This document shows, one piece after another, positions 25,284-34,111 of a stretch of DNA of 64,000 bases (the first letter of the stretch is position 1; every line of letters begins with the position of its first letter). The translations under genes and the position numbers were made by a program. The DNA is from Candidatus Binatia bacterium (GTDB lineage Bacteria; Desulfobacterota; Binatia; Bin18): assembly GCA_951812575.1 (NCBI GenBank), contig OX638322.1:898850-962849 (forward strand). The letters run 5' to 3'. Under the pieces are notes generated by a model. That model did not search any database, was not told where the DNA came from, and saw nothing but the letters and a program-made list of their open reading frames with translations.

Positions 25284-26722
25284 GCCCGGTCTCCTTCGGC
25301 AGCATGGCCGTTGACCCGGTGGGCGCCTTCGCCGTAGGGCCGCACCAGCGAGGCTTCGGGCTCCAGGGCGCGCTGAATCTCCGTCTCGGACGGCCACCAG
25401 TCCGGGCGTTCGATTTCCGTCACCCGTTCGCGGATGAAGGTCTTCGGGCTGTCGATATGATACAGCTTGCGGGCGTTTTCCCCAAGAAACTTCGTCTGAT
25501 GGGAATCCGGCAGGTTGCACTCGCGCATCATCTCAATCGCCCGCCAGGCATCGTCGCCATCATGATGGTAGACATCGGACGACCAGGCCAGAATATCGCC
25601 GTAGAACTCAGGCAAGCGCGACGGCGGGGCTTCATCCCCTTCAAAGCCGGTCACGCAATGGGTGAAAAAGGTTTCGCTCGGCAGCCGTTTGAGCGGCGGC
25701 AACTCGCGCTCGTTGCGGTAGAGCTTGTACATCTTGTCGCACTCGTCCAGCAGAAAACTGAGCCAGGTGGAGGAGGCCTCAAACACCGCCGCATTGAGCT
25801 TGGGGTATTTCTCAAAAAAACCGGACATGAGCACCATGACGACCCACAACGCGGCCTCGGATTGGAAGTTCTGGACGTTAGTCAAAAATTGATGCGGCAG
25901 GCTTGAGGTGACTACCGTGCGGGCAATCAACTCCGCTCCGGAATACTGGGCCGTATAGCCTGGGGGTTTCAGCGCGCCAAAGGCCGGAAAGGGGTGCATG
26001 CCGTAGACCACGCCGGTCTCCTCCATAGCCTGCCAGACCGGCTCATACTTGGGCTGGAGCGGGTAATTGCCCATGGCGTCAATCGGTCGCACCAGGCCCA
26101 CCCGGCAGCCCTTTTCGGCGACCCGATAGAGTTCCTCGGCGGCAAAGACCGGATCCTGCATGGGCAGCAGGGCGGCAAAAAAGATGCGCTCCGGGTCCGC
26201 CTGGCAATACTCATACGCCCACTCGTTATACGCCTTGCACATGGCCCTGGCTCCGACCGCGTTTTGCAACCAGGGATAGGTGTCGATATCGGTCGGAATG
26301 ATCATCACCTGATCAATACCCTGAACGTCCATGTCGCGGAGGCGGGCCGTGGGCTCGTACGAACCCTTATGGTCCAGATAGGCGGCCTGCTCCTGAGAGA
26401 TCGCCGTTTCAGGGTGCAGGTTGCGGACATTGATGGCGCGCTGGATGTCATGCTTGAGTCCCGGCCCGGCCAGGGAAAGGATATTCACAACACCGGGCGT
26501 GCCACCGATCCGCTGCGAGCCCAGACCCGTACCGGCATGGCCGTTGACGATAAGCTGTTTAGTCTCCTGGTCAAACCACATCGTGGTCTTGAGCGCTTCC
26601 AGCTCGTCTTTTGTCAGCCAGTCCTTGGCCTGCTCCCAGATCCAGGGCGGCTCGGTGACATGCGCATCGCAGTCAAAGGTCGGGAAATCCTTGGTCATTG
26701 GGGCAAATTTTTGGGTCGGCAT
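25280..26722 (-). CDS. amidohydrolase (COG2159-type), first gene of a pair
   Basis: The 480-residue protein begins at an ATG with AAAGGAGGG upstream. FPTFDCDAHVTEPPWIWEQ is the N-terminal metal motif; RLRDMDVQGIDQVMIIPTD, GMHPFPAFG and WSSDVYHHDGDD provide other ligands and the family core. The next gene is translationally coupled to it. Substrate is unknown; such pairs are common in degradative clusters of uncultured bacteria, sometimes with LLM oxidoreductases, but that link is weak here. Confidence 0.85.
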   Translation of the reverse strand: MPTQKFAPMTKDFPTFDCDAHVTEPPWIWEQAKDWLTKDELEALKTTMWFDQETKQLIVNGHAGTGLGSQRIGGTPGVVNILSLAGPGLKHDIQRAINVRNLHPETAISQEQAAYLDHKGSYEPTARLRDMDVQGIDQVMIIPTDIDTYPWLQNAVGARAMCKAYNEWAYEYCQADPERIFFAALLPMQDPVFAAEELYRVAEKGCRVGLVRPIDAMGNYPLQPKYEPVWQAMEETGVVYGMHPFPAFGALKPPGYTAQYSGAELIARTVVTSSLPHQFLTNVQNFQSEAALWVVMVLMSGFFEKYPKLNAAVFEASSTWLSFLLDECDKMYKLYRNERELPPLKRLPSETFFTHCVTGFEGDEAPPSRLPEFYGDILAWSSDVYHHDGDDAWRAIEMMRECNLPDSHQTKFLGENARKLYHIDSPKTFIRERVTEIERPDWWPSETEIQRALEPEASLVRPYGEGAHRVNGHAAEGDRA

Positions 26723-26938
26723 ACGCTCCCTCCTTTGTCTCGGACCGGACGTGCGACTCGGTTCGCTGAGCGAAAAAAGCGACACATGATTCCAGCCGGG
26801 TTTCCACTGTATTGTCAACTTCCTGAGGAACTTGTCAATCTGCTGCCTGGGTGCGGGACGCCGGGAGCGTTGCTGAAGCTTGAAAGATTGCCTTGGATTG
26901 CCTATCAGGTGTGGAAAGACAGAAGTATCGAATAAGCT

Positions 26939-27868
26939 ATGCGGTATCGCTATTACCTGTGTGACGTTTTTACGGATACGCGTTTCGGTGGCAATCAGTT
27001 GGCGGTTTTACCCCAGGCTGCGGGCCTGTCGAGTGAGCGCATGCAGCAGGTGGCGCGCGAGTTCAATTTCTCTGAGACGACCTTCGTGTTCCCGCCGGAA
27101 GAAAAGGGACATACGAATAAAGTGCGTATCTTCACACCCGGTGCGGAACTGCCCTTTGCCGGGCATCCCAATATCGGCACGGCGTTTGTCCTGGCAACGA
27201 CGGGCCGCCTGGGCGCGATCGACACTGCGCTCACTGTGACATTCGAAGAGCGGGCTGGGCTGGTGCCGATCACGATCCGCGAGCGGCCGGACCAGTCGGT
27301 CTGGTGTGAGCTGACCGCCCCGGAACGCCTGTCGCTGGGCAAGACCGTCGATATTCAAACGATGGCAGCGCTGCTGTCCCTGGTCGCGGACGATATCATG
27401 ACCGAGACCCATTTTCCTCAAGTCGCCTCAGTCGGCCTGCCCTTCCTCTTTGTAGAAGTTCGGGATCGCGCGGCGCTGGAGCGGGTACGGGTAAATAGCG
27501 AGAAGCTGGGGACGCTGGCCACCGACAGCATCCCCTCCCTCATCCATGTGTACACCGGGAACGAGGATACTGACTGTGATATCCGGGCTCGCGTGTTCGC
27601 TCCCCTGATGGGCGTGCCCGAAGACCCGGCCACGGGTAGCGCCAACTGCGCTCTGGCCGGCCTGCTCAGCCACTACGCGGAGCGTTTGCAGGGCGTATTC
27701 GACTGGCGAATTGTACAAGGGGTGGAACTGGGGCGCCCCAGTCTGCTTGAGGCACGGGCGGAGAAACGCGCGGGCGTTGTCACGGACACCTGGATCGGTG
27801 GCGCCTGTGTCCTGGTCGGCGAAGGCTGGATTGAGGTTGGTCCCTCAGACGTTCCTGCCCAAGGCTGA
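26939..27868 (+). CDS. PhzF-family isomerase
   Basis: The 309-residue protein matches the PhzF family of diaminopimelate-epimerase-like isomerases. It shows VFTDTRFGGNQLAV, catalytic Glu46 in FNFSETTFV, the anion-binding PFAGHPNIGTAFVLA and the second-domain counterpart PATGSANCALAGLL. No phenazine genes are nearby, so a phenazine role should not be assumed. It is a lone gene, converging with the RNase H-like gene. Confidence 0.9.
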   Translation: MRYRYYLCDVFTDTRFGGNQLAVLPQAAGLSSERMQQVAREFNFSETTFVFPPEEKGHTNKVRIFTPGAELPFAGHPNIGTAFVLATTGRLGAIDTALTVTFEERAGLVPITIRERPDQSVWCELTAPERLSLGKTVDIQTMAALLSLVADDIMTETHFPQVASVGLPFLFVEVRDRAALERVRVNSEKLGTLATDSIPSLIHVYTGNEDTDCDIRARVFAPLMGVPEDPATGSANCALAGLLSHYAERLQGVFDWRIVQGVELGRPSLLEARAEKRAGVVTDTWIGGACVLVGEGWIEVGPSDVPAQG

Positions 27869-27903
27869 CGCTTCGGATTGACGCCCCTGGTGTGTCAGCC
27901 ACG

Positions 27904-28770
27904 TCACCGAGTGTGGTATGCGCCTGCCTCGGGCAAACGGCCCGTGTCGGCAAGAACGCGCCGCATGATGGAGTCGTCGGGCTGAAACGGAATGGGGGGC
28001 GGGTCTGGCGGTGTCACCGGCTCGACCGGAAACGGGAGCTGTTGAATCGACGTATTATACACCTCTGCCAATAAGGCCGGCAGATGCACGACATCTTCAA
28101 GATTGTAGTGGAGGAGCGTTTCCAGCGCCCCGCGCTCGCCCCGCTCGTGGTAGCGCCACAAAACGACCGCGCACCAGCCGTCGAGCTGGGAGACCAGGCC
28201 CGGTCGCTCAAGACCCAGGCGCTTTTCAATTTTCTTCAGACCGCCTTTGTAACCGAGCGCGGCGAGGGGATAACGCAGGTCAATATGGGCCTGGTTGAGC
28301 GGAATGCCGAGTTTGGTGCGTAGAAAGGGCAGGTCAAATTGCTTGCCGTTATACGTGACCAGGAGGGTGAAAGTGTCAATATCCCTCACAAACTGTTCCA
28401 GGTTCCGGCCGTGTACGTAGACCTGAGGCCGCTGACCGTCATGCAAGCCAATAACGGTCAGCATGGATTCCTCGGTGCCGAGGCCGGTGGTTTCAATGTC
28501 CAGATAGGCGACCCGCTCGGAAAACTCAGGATACAGGCGCCAATGGAGTTGGTGGGGCAGTTTGGTGATGAAATACCGGGCGTCTCGTTTTTCGAGCGCG
28601 GTCAATGAGCGTTCGAGTTCGAAACGCGATTCGTCCCGGAGCCCGGGAGGCAAGGAGCCGAGGGTCGGGTGGTCCAGCAGATACTCCCAGCAGGTAACCC
28701 CGGCCCGCCACAAGCGCCGCTCCGTTCTCTCGCCTATCCCCTGGATATGGCGGAAGGTCTGCTTCAGCAT
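27904..28770 (-). CDS. RNase H-like exonuclease-domain protein (YprB type)
   Basis: The 288-residue protein has an N-terminal helix-hairpin-helix-like segment (HIQGIGERTERRLWRAGV) and then a DEDD exonuclease fold: AYLDIETTGLG, LVTYNGKQFDLPFLRT and HYNLEDVVHL carry the acidic residues. YprB-type proteins have this arrangement; their substrate is not well known, though DNA or RNA processing is likely. It lies just downstream of the D-aminoacylase gene on the same strand. Confidence 0.8.
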   Translation of the reverse strand: MLKQTFRHIQGIGERTERRLWRAGVTCWEYLLDHPTLGSLPPGLRDESRFELERSLTALEKRDARYFITKLPHQLHWRLYPEFSERVAYLDIETTGLGTEESMLTVIGLHDGQRPQVYVHGRNLEQFVRDIDTFTLLVTYNGKQFDLPFLRTKLGIPLNQAHIDLRYPLAALGYKGGLKKIEKRLGLERPGLVSQLDGWCAVVLWRYHERGERGALETLLHYNLEDVVHLPALLAEVYNTSIQQLPFPVEPVTPPDPPPIPFQPDDSIMRRVLADTGRLPEAGAYHTR

Positions 28771-28804
28771 GGCCCGTCATGCCCGCACAGGCGAGCATCC
28801 AGAA

Positions 28805-30490
28805 TCAGTGTTCATAGCCCCGCAACACGCGGCCGGGTCGGGCGTCGGTCGGTTCGCCGTCGCGCAACAGGACCTGTCCGTTGACAACGGTATACCGATA
28901 GCCTTCGGAGCGCGCGACCAGACGTGAGGCCCCACCCGGAAAGTCCTGGACGAATTCCTTGGGCTTGGCCTCGACCGTATCGGGGTCAAAGATGGTCAGG
29001 TCCGCGGCCAGGCCCTGCCTGAGGAGACCCCGCTTGGGGATGCCGAGCAGTTGGGCCGGCGTAAAAGTCAGCCGGTTGACCGCCTGTTCCAGACTGAGCG
29101 CCTTTTTCTCTCTGACCCAGTGGCTCAGTAAAAAGCTGGGATAGGTGACCTGACACAGAAACGAGATATGGGCGCCGCCGTCAGAGCCGCCCGTCAGCAC
29201 ATAAGGATTAGTAGCCAGATTGCGCACGGCCTCCTCATCGCCGTTCTGAAAGCCCTTTATCAGAAACTGGGTGTCCAGGTTTTCGGCAACCGCCAGGTCG
29301 AGCATGGCTGCCAGCGGGGTTTTGCCTTGCTCCTGGCCAATCGTGACCAGGTCTTTGCCCACCAGGGACTGATGCTCATCCTGGCGCACGCTGTCCACCA
29401 GGATGTCCTGCATCCGCTTGGAGAACACTTTCGGCGAGGGGTCATCCAGGTCGCGCTGCATGGCGGCCCGGTGGACCGGGTCCGAGAGGTTGGCGATTTT
29501 TTCAGGCCGGCGGCCCCGAATGGCAGCTTTCCAGGCCGGAAAATCCTCAAACACGGCTCCCCGCAGGGAGAAAGTGAGATCGAAGCGTTCACACAAGGAC
29601 AGAGGATGGACCCGAGCGCCTTCCCGAAAGGCGTCTTCGGTCCAGTCCAGGACTTGTTTCCAATGGTCGGGAGCGGCCCAGGTCTGAGACAACAGATTCC
29701 ACAGTACCGGGCGTCCGCTCTCGCGTGATAAGCGGGCCAGATAGTCCATATCTTTGGGACCCACGGTTGGAATACCCGGCGGAATGACACACACCGTACC
29801 ACGATGAAAATCTTTCAGGGTCCGGGCGAGCGCAACGGTTTCGTCCTCTTCGGCAAAACGGCTGGGCACGGGAATACCATCCCCGTCAAAATGGACCGGG
29901 CCGTATGACGACGAGAAGCCGAACGCGCCAGCCGTCACACACTCTTTCACCACCGCCTGCATGGCCAGGATTTCGTCTTGGGAGGCCGGCCGTTTGCGGG
30001 CGTCATCGCCCATCACGTTGTAGCGGATGGTTGAGTGCGGGGCCAAGGCCATGACGTTCACCCCGAGTTGGTGGTCGAGGGCGTCGAGATACTCGCCGTA
30101 CGATTCCCACGTCCAGGGTACCCCGGCCTTGAGGCTGCCCAGCGGCATGCCCTCGACTTTGCCCAGCATGCGGGTGATATAGTCGCGATCTTCCGGTTTG
30201 CACGGCGCCAGGCCAAAGCCACAGTTGGTCATGAAGACGCTGGTGAAGCCATGCCAGGAGCTGGGCGTTGCCAGCGGGTCCCAGAAAAGCTGAGCGTCGT
30301 AGTGGGTATGCACATCGATAAATCCGGGGGAGACGACCAGCCCTGTGGCGTCAATGACCTCCGTCGCCGGGCCGTCAACTTTGCCCATGGCCGCAATATG
30401 GCCCTGGGCAACCGCCACATCTCCGTAATAGCCGGGCTGGCCCGAGCCATCGACCAGCAATCCATTTTTAATCAGCAGGTCATACTGCAT
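28805..30490 (-). CDS. N-acyl-D-amino-acid deacylase family amidohydrolase
   Basis: The 561-residue protein starts at an ATG with GGGAGGGAG upstream. It has the small beta domain (YDLLIKNGLLVDGSG), the metal motif PGFIDVHTHYDAQ, MTNCGFGLAP, and GGSDGGAHISF with a C-terminal ADLTIFDPDTVE strand. This is the D-aminoacylase subgroup, which releases D-amino acids from N-acyl forms, although many members act on unknown substrates. An upstream in-frame extension of 118 residues is noncoding in character. Confidence 0.88.
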   Translation of the reverse strand: MQYDLLIKNGLLVDGSGQPGYYGDVAVAQGHIAAMGKVDGPATEVIDATGLVVSPGFIDVHTHYDAQLFWDPLATPSSWHGFTSVFMTNCGFGLAPCKPEDRDYITRMLGKVEGMPLGSLKAGVPWTWESYGEYLDALDHQLGVNVMALAPHSTIRYNVMGDDARKRPASQDEILAMQAVVKECVTAGAFGFSSSYGPVHFDGDGIPVPSRFAEEDETVALARTLKDFHRGTVCVIPPGIPTVGPKDMDYLARLSRESGRPVLWNLLSQTWAAPDHWKQVLDWTEDAFREGARVHPLSLCERFDLTFSLRGAVFEDFPAWKAAIRGRRPEKIANLSDPVHRAAMQRDLDDPSPKVFSKRMQDILVDSVRQDEHQSLVGKDLVTIGQEQGKTPLAAMLDLAVAENLDTQFLIKGFQNGDEEAVRNLATNPYVLTGGSDGGAHISFLCQVTYPSFLLSHWVREKKALSLEQAVNRLTFTPAQLLGIPKRGLLRQGLAADLTIFDPDTVEAKPKEFVQDFPGGASRLVARSEGYRYTVVNGQVLLRDGEPTDARPGRVLRGYEH

Positions 30491-30686
30491 GCCGTCTCCC
30501 TCCCTGTCTGGGCGATCCCTCGCACCCGGACTGTATCGGCTTTCCTGGGAACCGACAAGGATTCGGGCCACCAGCAACACAACAAGCCTTTCCTTTACCC
30601 GGAAATTTGCTATACGGAATGTACTGACAACGTCAGGGGCGTTGCTCAGTTCGCCTAAACGGGCCTGAGTGTGGAAGGAGCTGGGG

Positions 30687-31595
30687 ATGTGGAGAGGGAT
30701 GTGGATATGTGGGATGATGCTCTGTCTCCTGCTGCCGGCCTGCTCGTCACGTAAGCCACCAACACCAACGCAGAACTTTGTGACCTGGAGCCAACAGGCC
30801 CCTCCCCACAAAAAGCAGATGTGCGTCCTGCCCTTTGAAAACACCAGTCACATTGACGGTCTGGGTGAAAAGGTGCGCCAGGGTGTCGCGGGTCATCTGA
30901 GCGTCAAGCGCTTTACCGACGTTGAGCTGCACGAAATAGACACTCGCCTGGCCAATATAGACAATTGGCACAGACTGGCGCCGCAAGACCTCGGTCGCCG
31001 ACTCAACTGTGACGTGCTCGTCTATGGCCTCGTCTCGAAGCCCGGCAGGGTCTACGTCGGCGTCTATGCCCAACTGGCCCTCGAAGGAACCCTCCGCGTC
31101 GTGGGGGTAGCCACCGGTGACGTCCTCCTCCACGAGACCTATACGACGCGTTTGCACGACCTGGGACTGCCGCTCTCTCCGGTGAGCCTGGTGGCCAGCA
31201 TGGTCCGGAACTTATGGACTTTTACCGACACCCGGTTTGTGCGCGCCATCGACGACCTGAGCCGCAATCTGGCCGCTCTCGTGCCCGACCTGCCCGCAAC
31301 AGACCAGCGTGCGAGGGGCATGCCTCAAAAAACATACCCTGAACCGCCCTCTTCTCCTTCCTACCGGGTTCAAGTAGCGGCCTTTCGCTCGCAGGACGAT
31401 GCGCAATATGCGGCCCAACTCTTGCGCCAGGAAGGCTATGCGCCTGCCATTGCCGAGGTGGCAGGAATGAAGCAAGCCTGGCATCGGGTTATTATTGGCC
31501 CATTCTCTTCAGCCCGAAGCGCCGACGAGACCAGGGGCCAAATCAGAGAGAAGCTGCCGTTCGACCCTATCGTGACCCAAGGTTCCCCACACTGA
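30687..31595 (+). CDS. lipoprotein with C-terminal SPOR domain
   Basis: The start with GGAAGGAG six bases upstream gives a short signal ending in the lipobox LLLPACSS, so the mature protein is lipid-anchored, probably in the outer membrane. Residues about 45-205 resemble CsgG/DUF799-like lipoproteins (MCVLPFENTSHIDGLGEKV, then CDVLVYGLVSKPG), a tentative match. Residues about 225-300 are a SPOR domain (YRVQVAAFRSQDDAQYAAQL, then WHRVIIGPFSS), which binds denuded peptidoglycan. Its likely place is therefore the periplasmic face of the outer membrane. Confidence 0.75.
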   Translation: MWRGMWICGMMLCLLLPACSSRKPPTPTQNFVTWSQQAPPHKKQMCVLPFENTSHIDGLGEKVRQGVAGHLSVKRFTDVELHEIDTRLANIDNWHRLAPQDLGRRLNCDVLVYGLVSKPGRVYVGVYAQLALEGTLRVVGVATGDVLLHETYTTRLHDLGLPLSPVSLVASMVRNLWTFTDTRFVRAIDDLSRNLAALVPDLPATDQRARGMPQKTYPEPPSSPSYRVQVAAFRSQDDAQYAAQLLRQEGYAPAIAEVAGMKQAWHRVIIGPFSSARSADETRGQIREKLPFDPIVTQGSPH

Positions 31596-31620
31596 AAGGA
31601 CGAGACGACCTCACCCCAAA

Positions 31621-31668
31621 TGAGGGAACGGGTCAACACCTGCATGTCTGTTGGAGAATGTGTTATCC
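31621..31668. repeat. degenerate copy D of the dispersed hairpin
   Basis: The loop TGCATGTCTGTTGGAGA matches copy A (TCTCATGTCTGTTGGAGG), and the left arm TGAGGGAACG resembles TGAGTAAACG, but the right arm has decayed and the stem no longer pairs well. It lies between the lipoprotein gene and the SDR gene. Confidence 0.55.
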
Positions 31669-31695
31669 AAAGAGAAAAGTCAGGGGAGCATAGCT

Positions 31696-32493
31696 ATGGC
31701 AGGAAAACTCGACGGACAGGTGGCGATTGTTACCGCCGGTGGCTCCGGGATCGGTGCGGCGTCAGCCGTCCGCTTTGCCCGGGAAGGGGCGGCGGTTATT
31801 GTCGCGGATTTGAGCGGAAAACGGGCGGAGGTGGTCACGGCTCAGATCAATGACGCGGGCGGAAAAGCGGCCATGATCAAAATGGATGTGGCTGACCCGG
31901 AAGGCATCCAGGCCACGATTCAGCTCGCGCTTGATACCTATGGCCGTCTCGATGTCATGTTCAATAATGCCGGACTCGGGGAGTTGGCCCGGCTTGAGGA
32001 CACCTCCCTCGAAGGCTGGAATCGGACGCTTGCCGTCACGCTGACCGGGACCTTTCTGGGCATGAAGTACTGCCTGCCCATTATGCGGCAGCAGGCCAAG
32101 GGCGCTATCGTCAACACGGCGTCCGTATCCGGTATGGGCGGTGACTACGGCATGTCAGCGTATAATGCGGCCAAGGCCGGCGTCATCAACCTCAGCCGCT
32201 CGGCGGCGATTGAGAACGCCCAATACAATATCCGGGTGAACTGCGTCTGCCCCGGCGCGATTAACACGCGCGCAGCGCAGCTCCTGGGGGGCGACCGAGC
32301 CGACGAATTCCGCCGTCTCCAAGGCGAGGCGCATCCACTCGGCCGCATGGGAGAGTCGGAAGAAATTGCCAATACCGTCCTGTTTCTCGCGTCTGATGAA
32401 GCCTCCTTCATCACCGGTCAGGCACTCGCCGTGGACGGTGGCGTGACCTCACATACCGGACTGCCGAATATGCTGAGCATCCGCGACAGTTAA
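31696..32493 (+). CDS. short-chain dehydrogenase/reductase
   Basis: The 265-residue protein is a classical SDR: AIVTAGGSGIGAASAV for NAD(P) binding, FNNAGLGELA, active-site Ser in TASVSGMGG and YNAAKAG for Tyr/Lys, followed by CVCPGAINTRA. VADLSGK after the second strand suggests NAD preference (Asp at the strand end). AGGGGAGC precedes the ATG. The TrpC-like gene follows after 12 bases, so the pair forms an operon. The substrate is unknown. Confidence 0.92.
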   Translation: MAGKLDGQVAIVTAGGSGIGAASAVRFAREGAAVIVADLSGKRAEVVTAQINDAGGKAAMIKMDVADPEGIQATIQLALDTYGRLDVMFNNAGLGELARLEDTSLEGWNRTLAVTLTGTFLGMKYCLPIMRQQAKGAIVNTASVSGMGGDYGMSAYNAAKAGVINLSRSAAIENAQYNIRVNCVCPGAINTRAAQLLGGDRADEFRRLQGEAHPLGRMGESEEIANTVLFLASDEASFITGQALAVDGGVTSHTGLPNMLSIRDS

Positions 32494-32505
32494 TCGGGAG
32501 CGTGT

Positions 32506-33249
32506 GTGGACTGGACAGCCCTGAGGGCAACGAAAGAAGCCGATATTCAGCAACGTGCAGCTACGCCGCTGAGCGAGGTCACTCCGAGTATTCGTGATTT
32601 TGCGCAGTTTGTAACCACGCACAAACAGGAACTCGGTCTTATCCCCGCGCTCAAACGAGTGGACCCGGATACGGGTCAAGCCTGGCCCGAGCTGGACATC
32701 GTTGCGCTCGCCCAAGCGTGTGACGATACGGAAGTCGGGGCCATTGGCGTGTATACCGAACCGAGCGTGTTCGGCACGTCGAGTGACGATATGCGCGCGA
32801 TTTCGGAGCGAGTCACCACCCCGCTGCTTGCCCTCGATCTCGTCCTGCATGACAGTCAGATTCATCAGGCCCGGCTGTGCGGGGCGGATGCGATTTTGCT
32901 ATGGGCCGGCGCGGTCGATGCGCCGACCCTAGTGCAGCTGATGACCACCGCCCGTTCCATCCACGTAGCCCCCGTTGTCATGGCCCGGACATTCGACGAA
33001 CTCAGTCAGGCACTGGCGACCGAGAGTTTCATCATCGGTCTGGCTTCTCCAAACGGGAAACTCGATGCCGCCCACGTCTCAGCCCTGGCCGCTCACGTCC
33101 CGCAGCGGAAGACTATCATCTCGCTGGATGAGCTGAGCACACCGGAGGAAGCTGCGGCACTGCTCGGACAGGTCGATGCTGCGCTCGTGAGCCATTGTGT
33201 ACTTGATACGGCTGACGTGGAAGGAAGTTTGACCGAGTTGATGAGCTGA
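32506..33249 (+). CDS. TrpC-like (indole-3-glycerol-phosphate-synthase fold) protein lacking catalytic residues
   Basis: The 247-residue protein aligns by eye with TrpC along its length, yet the catalytic motifs are altered. ALKRVDPDTG stands at the first Lys motif; LALDLVLHDSQ replaces LRKDF (general-acid Lys lost); VVMARTFDEL replaces VEVH (Glu lost); LASPNGKLD replaces INNRNL. ARLCGADAILLW is well kept. It starts at GTG and follows an SDR gene. It is probably not a tryptophan enzyme; a repurposed barrel is inferred. Confidence 0.65.
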   Translation: MDWTALRATKEADIQQRAATPLSEVTPSIRDFAQFVTTHKQELGLIPALKRVDPDTGQAWPELDIVALAQACDDTEVGAIGVYTEPSVFGTSSDDMRAISERVTTPLLALDLVLHDSQIHQARLCGADAILLWAGAVDAPTLVQLMTTARSIHVAPVVMARTFDELSQALATESFIIGLASPNGKLDAAHVSALAAHVPQRKTIISLDELSTPEEAAALLGQVDAALVSHCVLDTADVEGSLTELMS

Positions 33250-33296
33250 GGTTCGGACTGAATTTTGGTCCCCTCCGCCGGGCGGGCAGGATCGGA

Positions 33297-33713
33297 CTAT
33301 ATACCCGCCACATCAAATCCTAAGGCCCGTGCGGCAGTTGCCTGTTGCCGGTCGTGAGTCGCAAACGTCAACGATGGAACGTGACGCTCGCGCAATAACA
33401 GCGCGCTGGCAAGATGAATGGCGTCCAGCGTTTTCACTGCGGTCGCCATAGGAAGAGCGGCCCGCTGGAGGACCGCCTGTGTCACTCGGAGGGTCCCCAG
33501 CCTCCGTTCCATAATTTTGAGTGCTTCGTGTGCCTGCACGACGCCGTCATCATCCAGGACAGACTCAAGTCGAAGCCGGTCAATAGCACGTCGTGCCTCA
33601 ACGCCCATCATCGCGCTGGAGTAGGCCCGCTCCCATCTTCCCCACATCTGGAGTGGCTTCGCTTGCCCGAAAAGGACTCGGAGCACCACGCTGGTATCCA
33701 GATAGGCAATCAA
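33297..33713 (-). CDS. VapC-type PIN toxin
   Basis: The 138-residue protein starts IAYLDTSVVLRVLFG (first Asp of the PIN site), has a conserved Glu in GVEARRAIDRLR, KTLDAIHLASALLL (third site) and LTFATHDRQQATAARALGF (fourth). All four acidic sites are present, so it is likely an active RNase. Its start overlaps the antitoxin stop by four bases. Confidence 0.88.
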   Translation of the reverse strand: MIAYLDTSVVLRVLFGQAKPLQMWGRWERAYSSAMMGVEARRAIDRLRLESVLDDDGVVQAHEALKIMERRLGTLRVTQAVLQRAALPMATAVKTLDAIHLASALLLRERHVPSLTFATHDRQQATAARALGFDVAGI

Positions 33714-33967
33714 CGCTGATCTCGGTCCTCTCTCAGCAGCTTCACCACATCGACCTTTTTACGAAGTCGGACTGGCTTCGGCCAGACGAGCGCAGGGTCT
33801 GTTATTGCGGGCTCTTCAATCCCGAGTTCATCGGTATCCTGTGCGTAGGGAATCAGCCGAGCAACGGGTGTTTTCCGATCACACACAACGACGGTCTCTC
33901 CCTTGCGGACTGCCGACAGATAGGCGCTCAACTTCGCCTTCAACTCCGATACCATTGCCCGTTTCAT
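33710..33967 (-). CDS. Phd/VapB-like antitoxin
   Basis: The 85-residue protein begins MKRAMVSELKAKLSAYLSAV and continues KGETVVVCDRKTPVARLIPY, the DNA-binding Phd/YefM fold. The C-terminal stretch (DPALVWPKPVRLRKK) is the toxin-binding tail. It is the upstream gene of a coupled toxin-antitoxin pair. Confidence 0.85.
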   Translation of the reverse strand: MKRAMVSELKAKLSAYLSAVRKGETVVVCDRKTPVARLIPYAQDTDELGIEEPAITDPALVWPKPVRLRKKVDVVKLLREDRDQR

Positions 33968-34111
33968 GGTCTTGTTATGACCAGATATAGTCTCTTCGTC
34001 AAGGGAAGAAGAAATTTACGAATTGTGTGCAAGGTTGCAGACTCTTCCGCACTATGCCATCTTCCAGAAGCGCGAAGCGTCCTGATTTTACACAGAAAAG
34101 GGAGCTGCCAG

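Noticed and set aside
26939..27868. Phenazine biosynthesis locus
   Set aside because: Only a PhzF-family gene is present; none of the other phz genes is nearby, and the family has many non-phenazine members.
28805..30844. Longer D-aminoacylase starting at 30844, with 118 extra residues
   Set aside because: The extension overlaps the divergent lipoprotein gene and lacks domain character, while the ATG at 30490 has a strong ribosome site.
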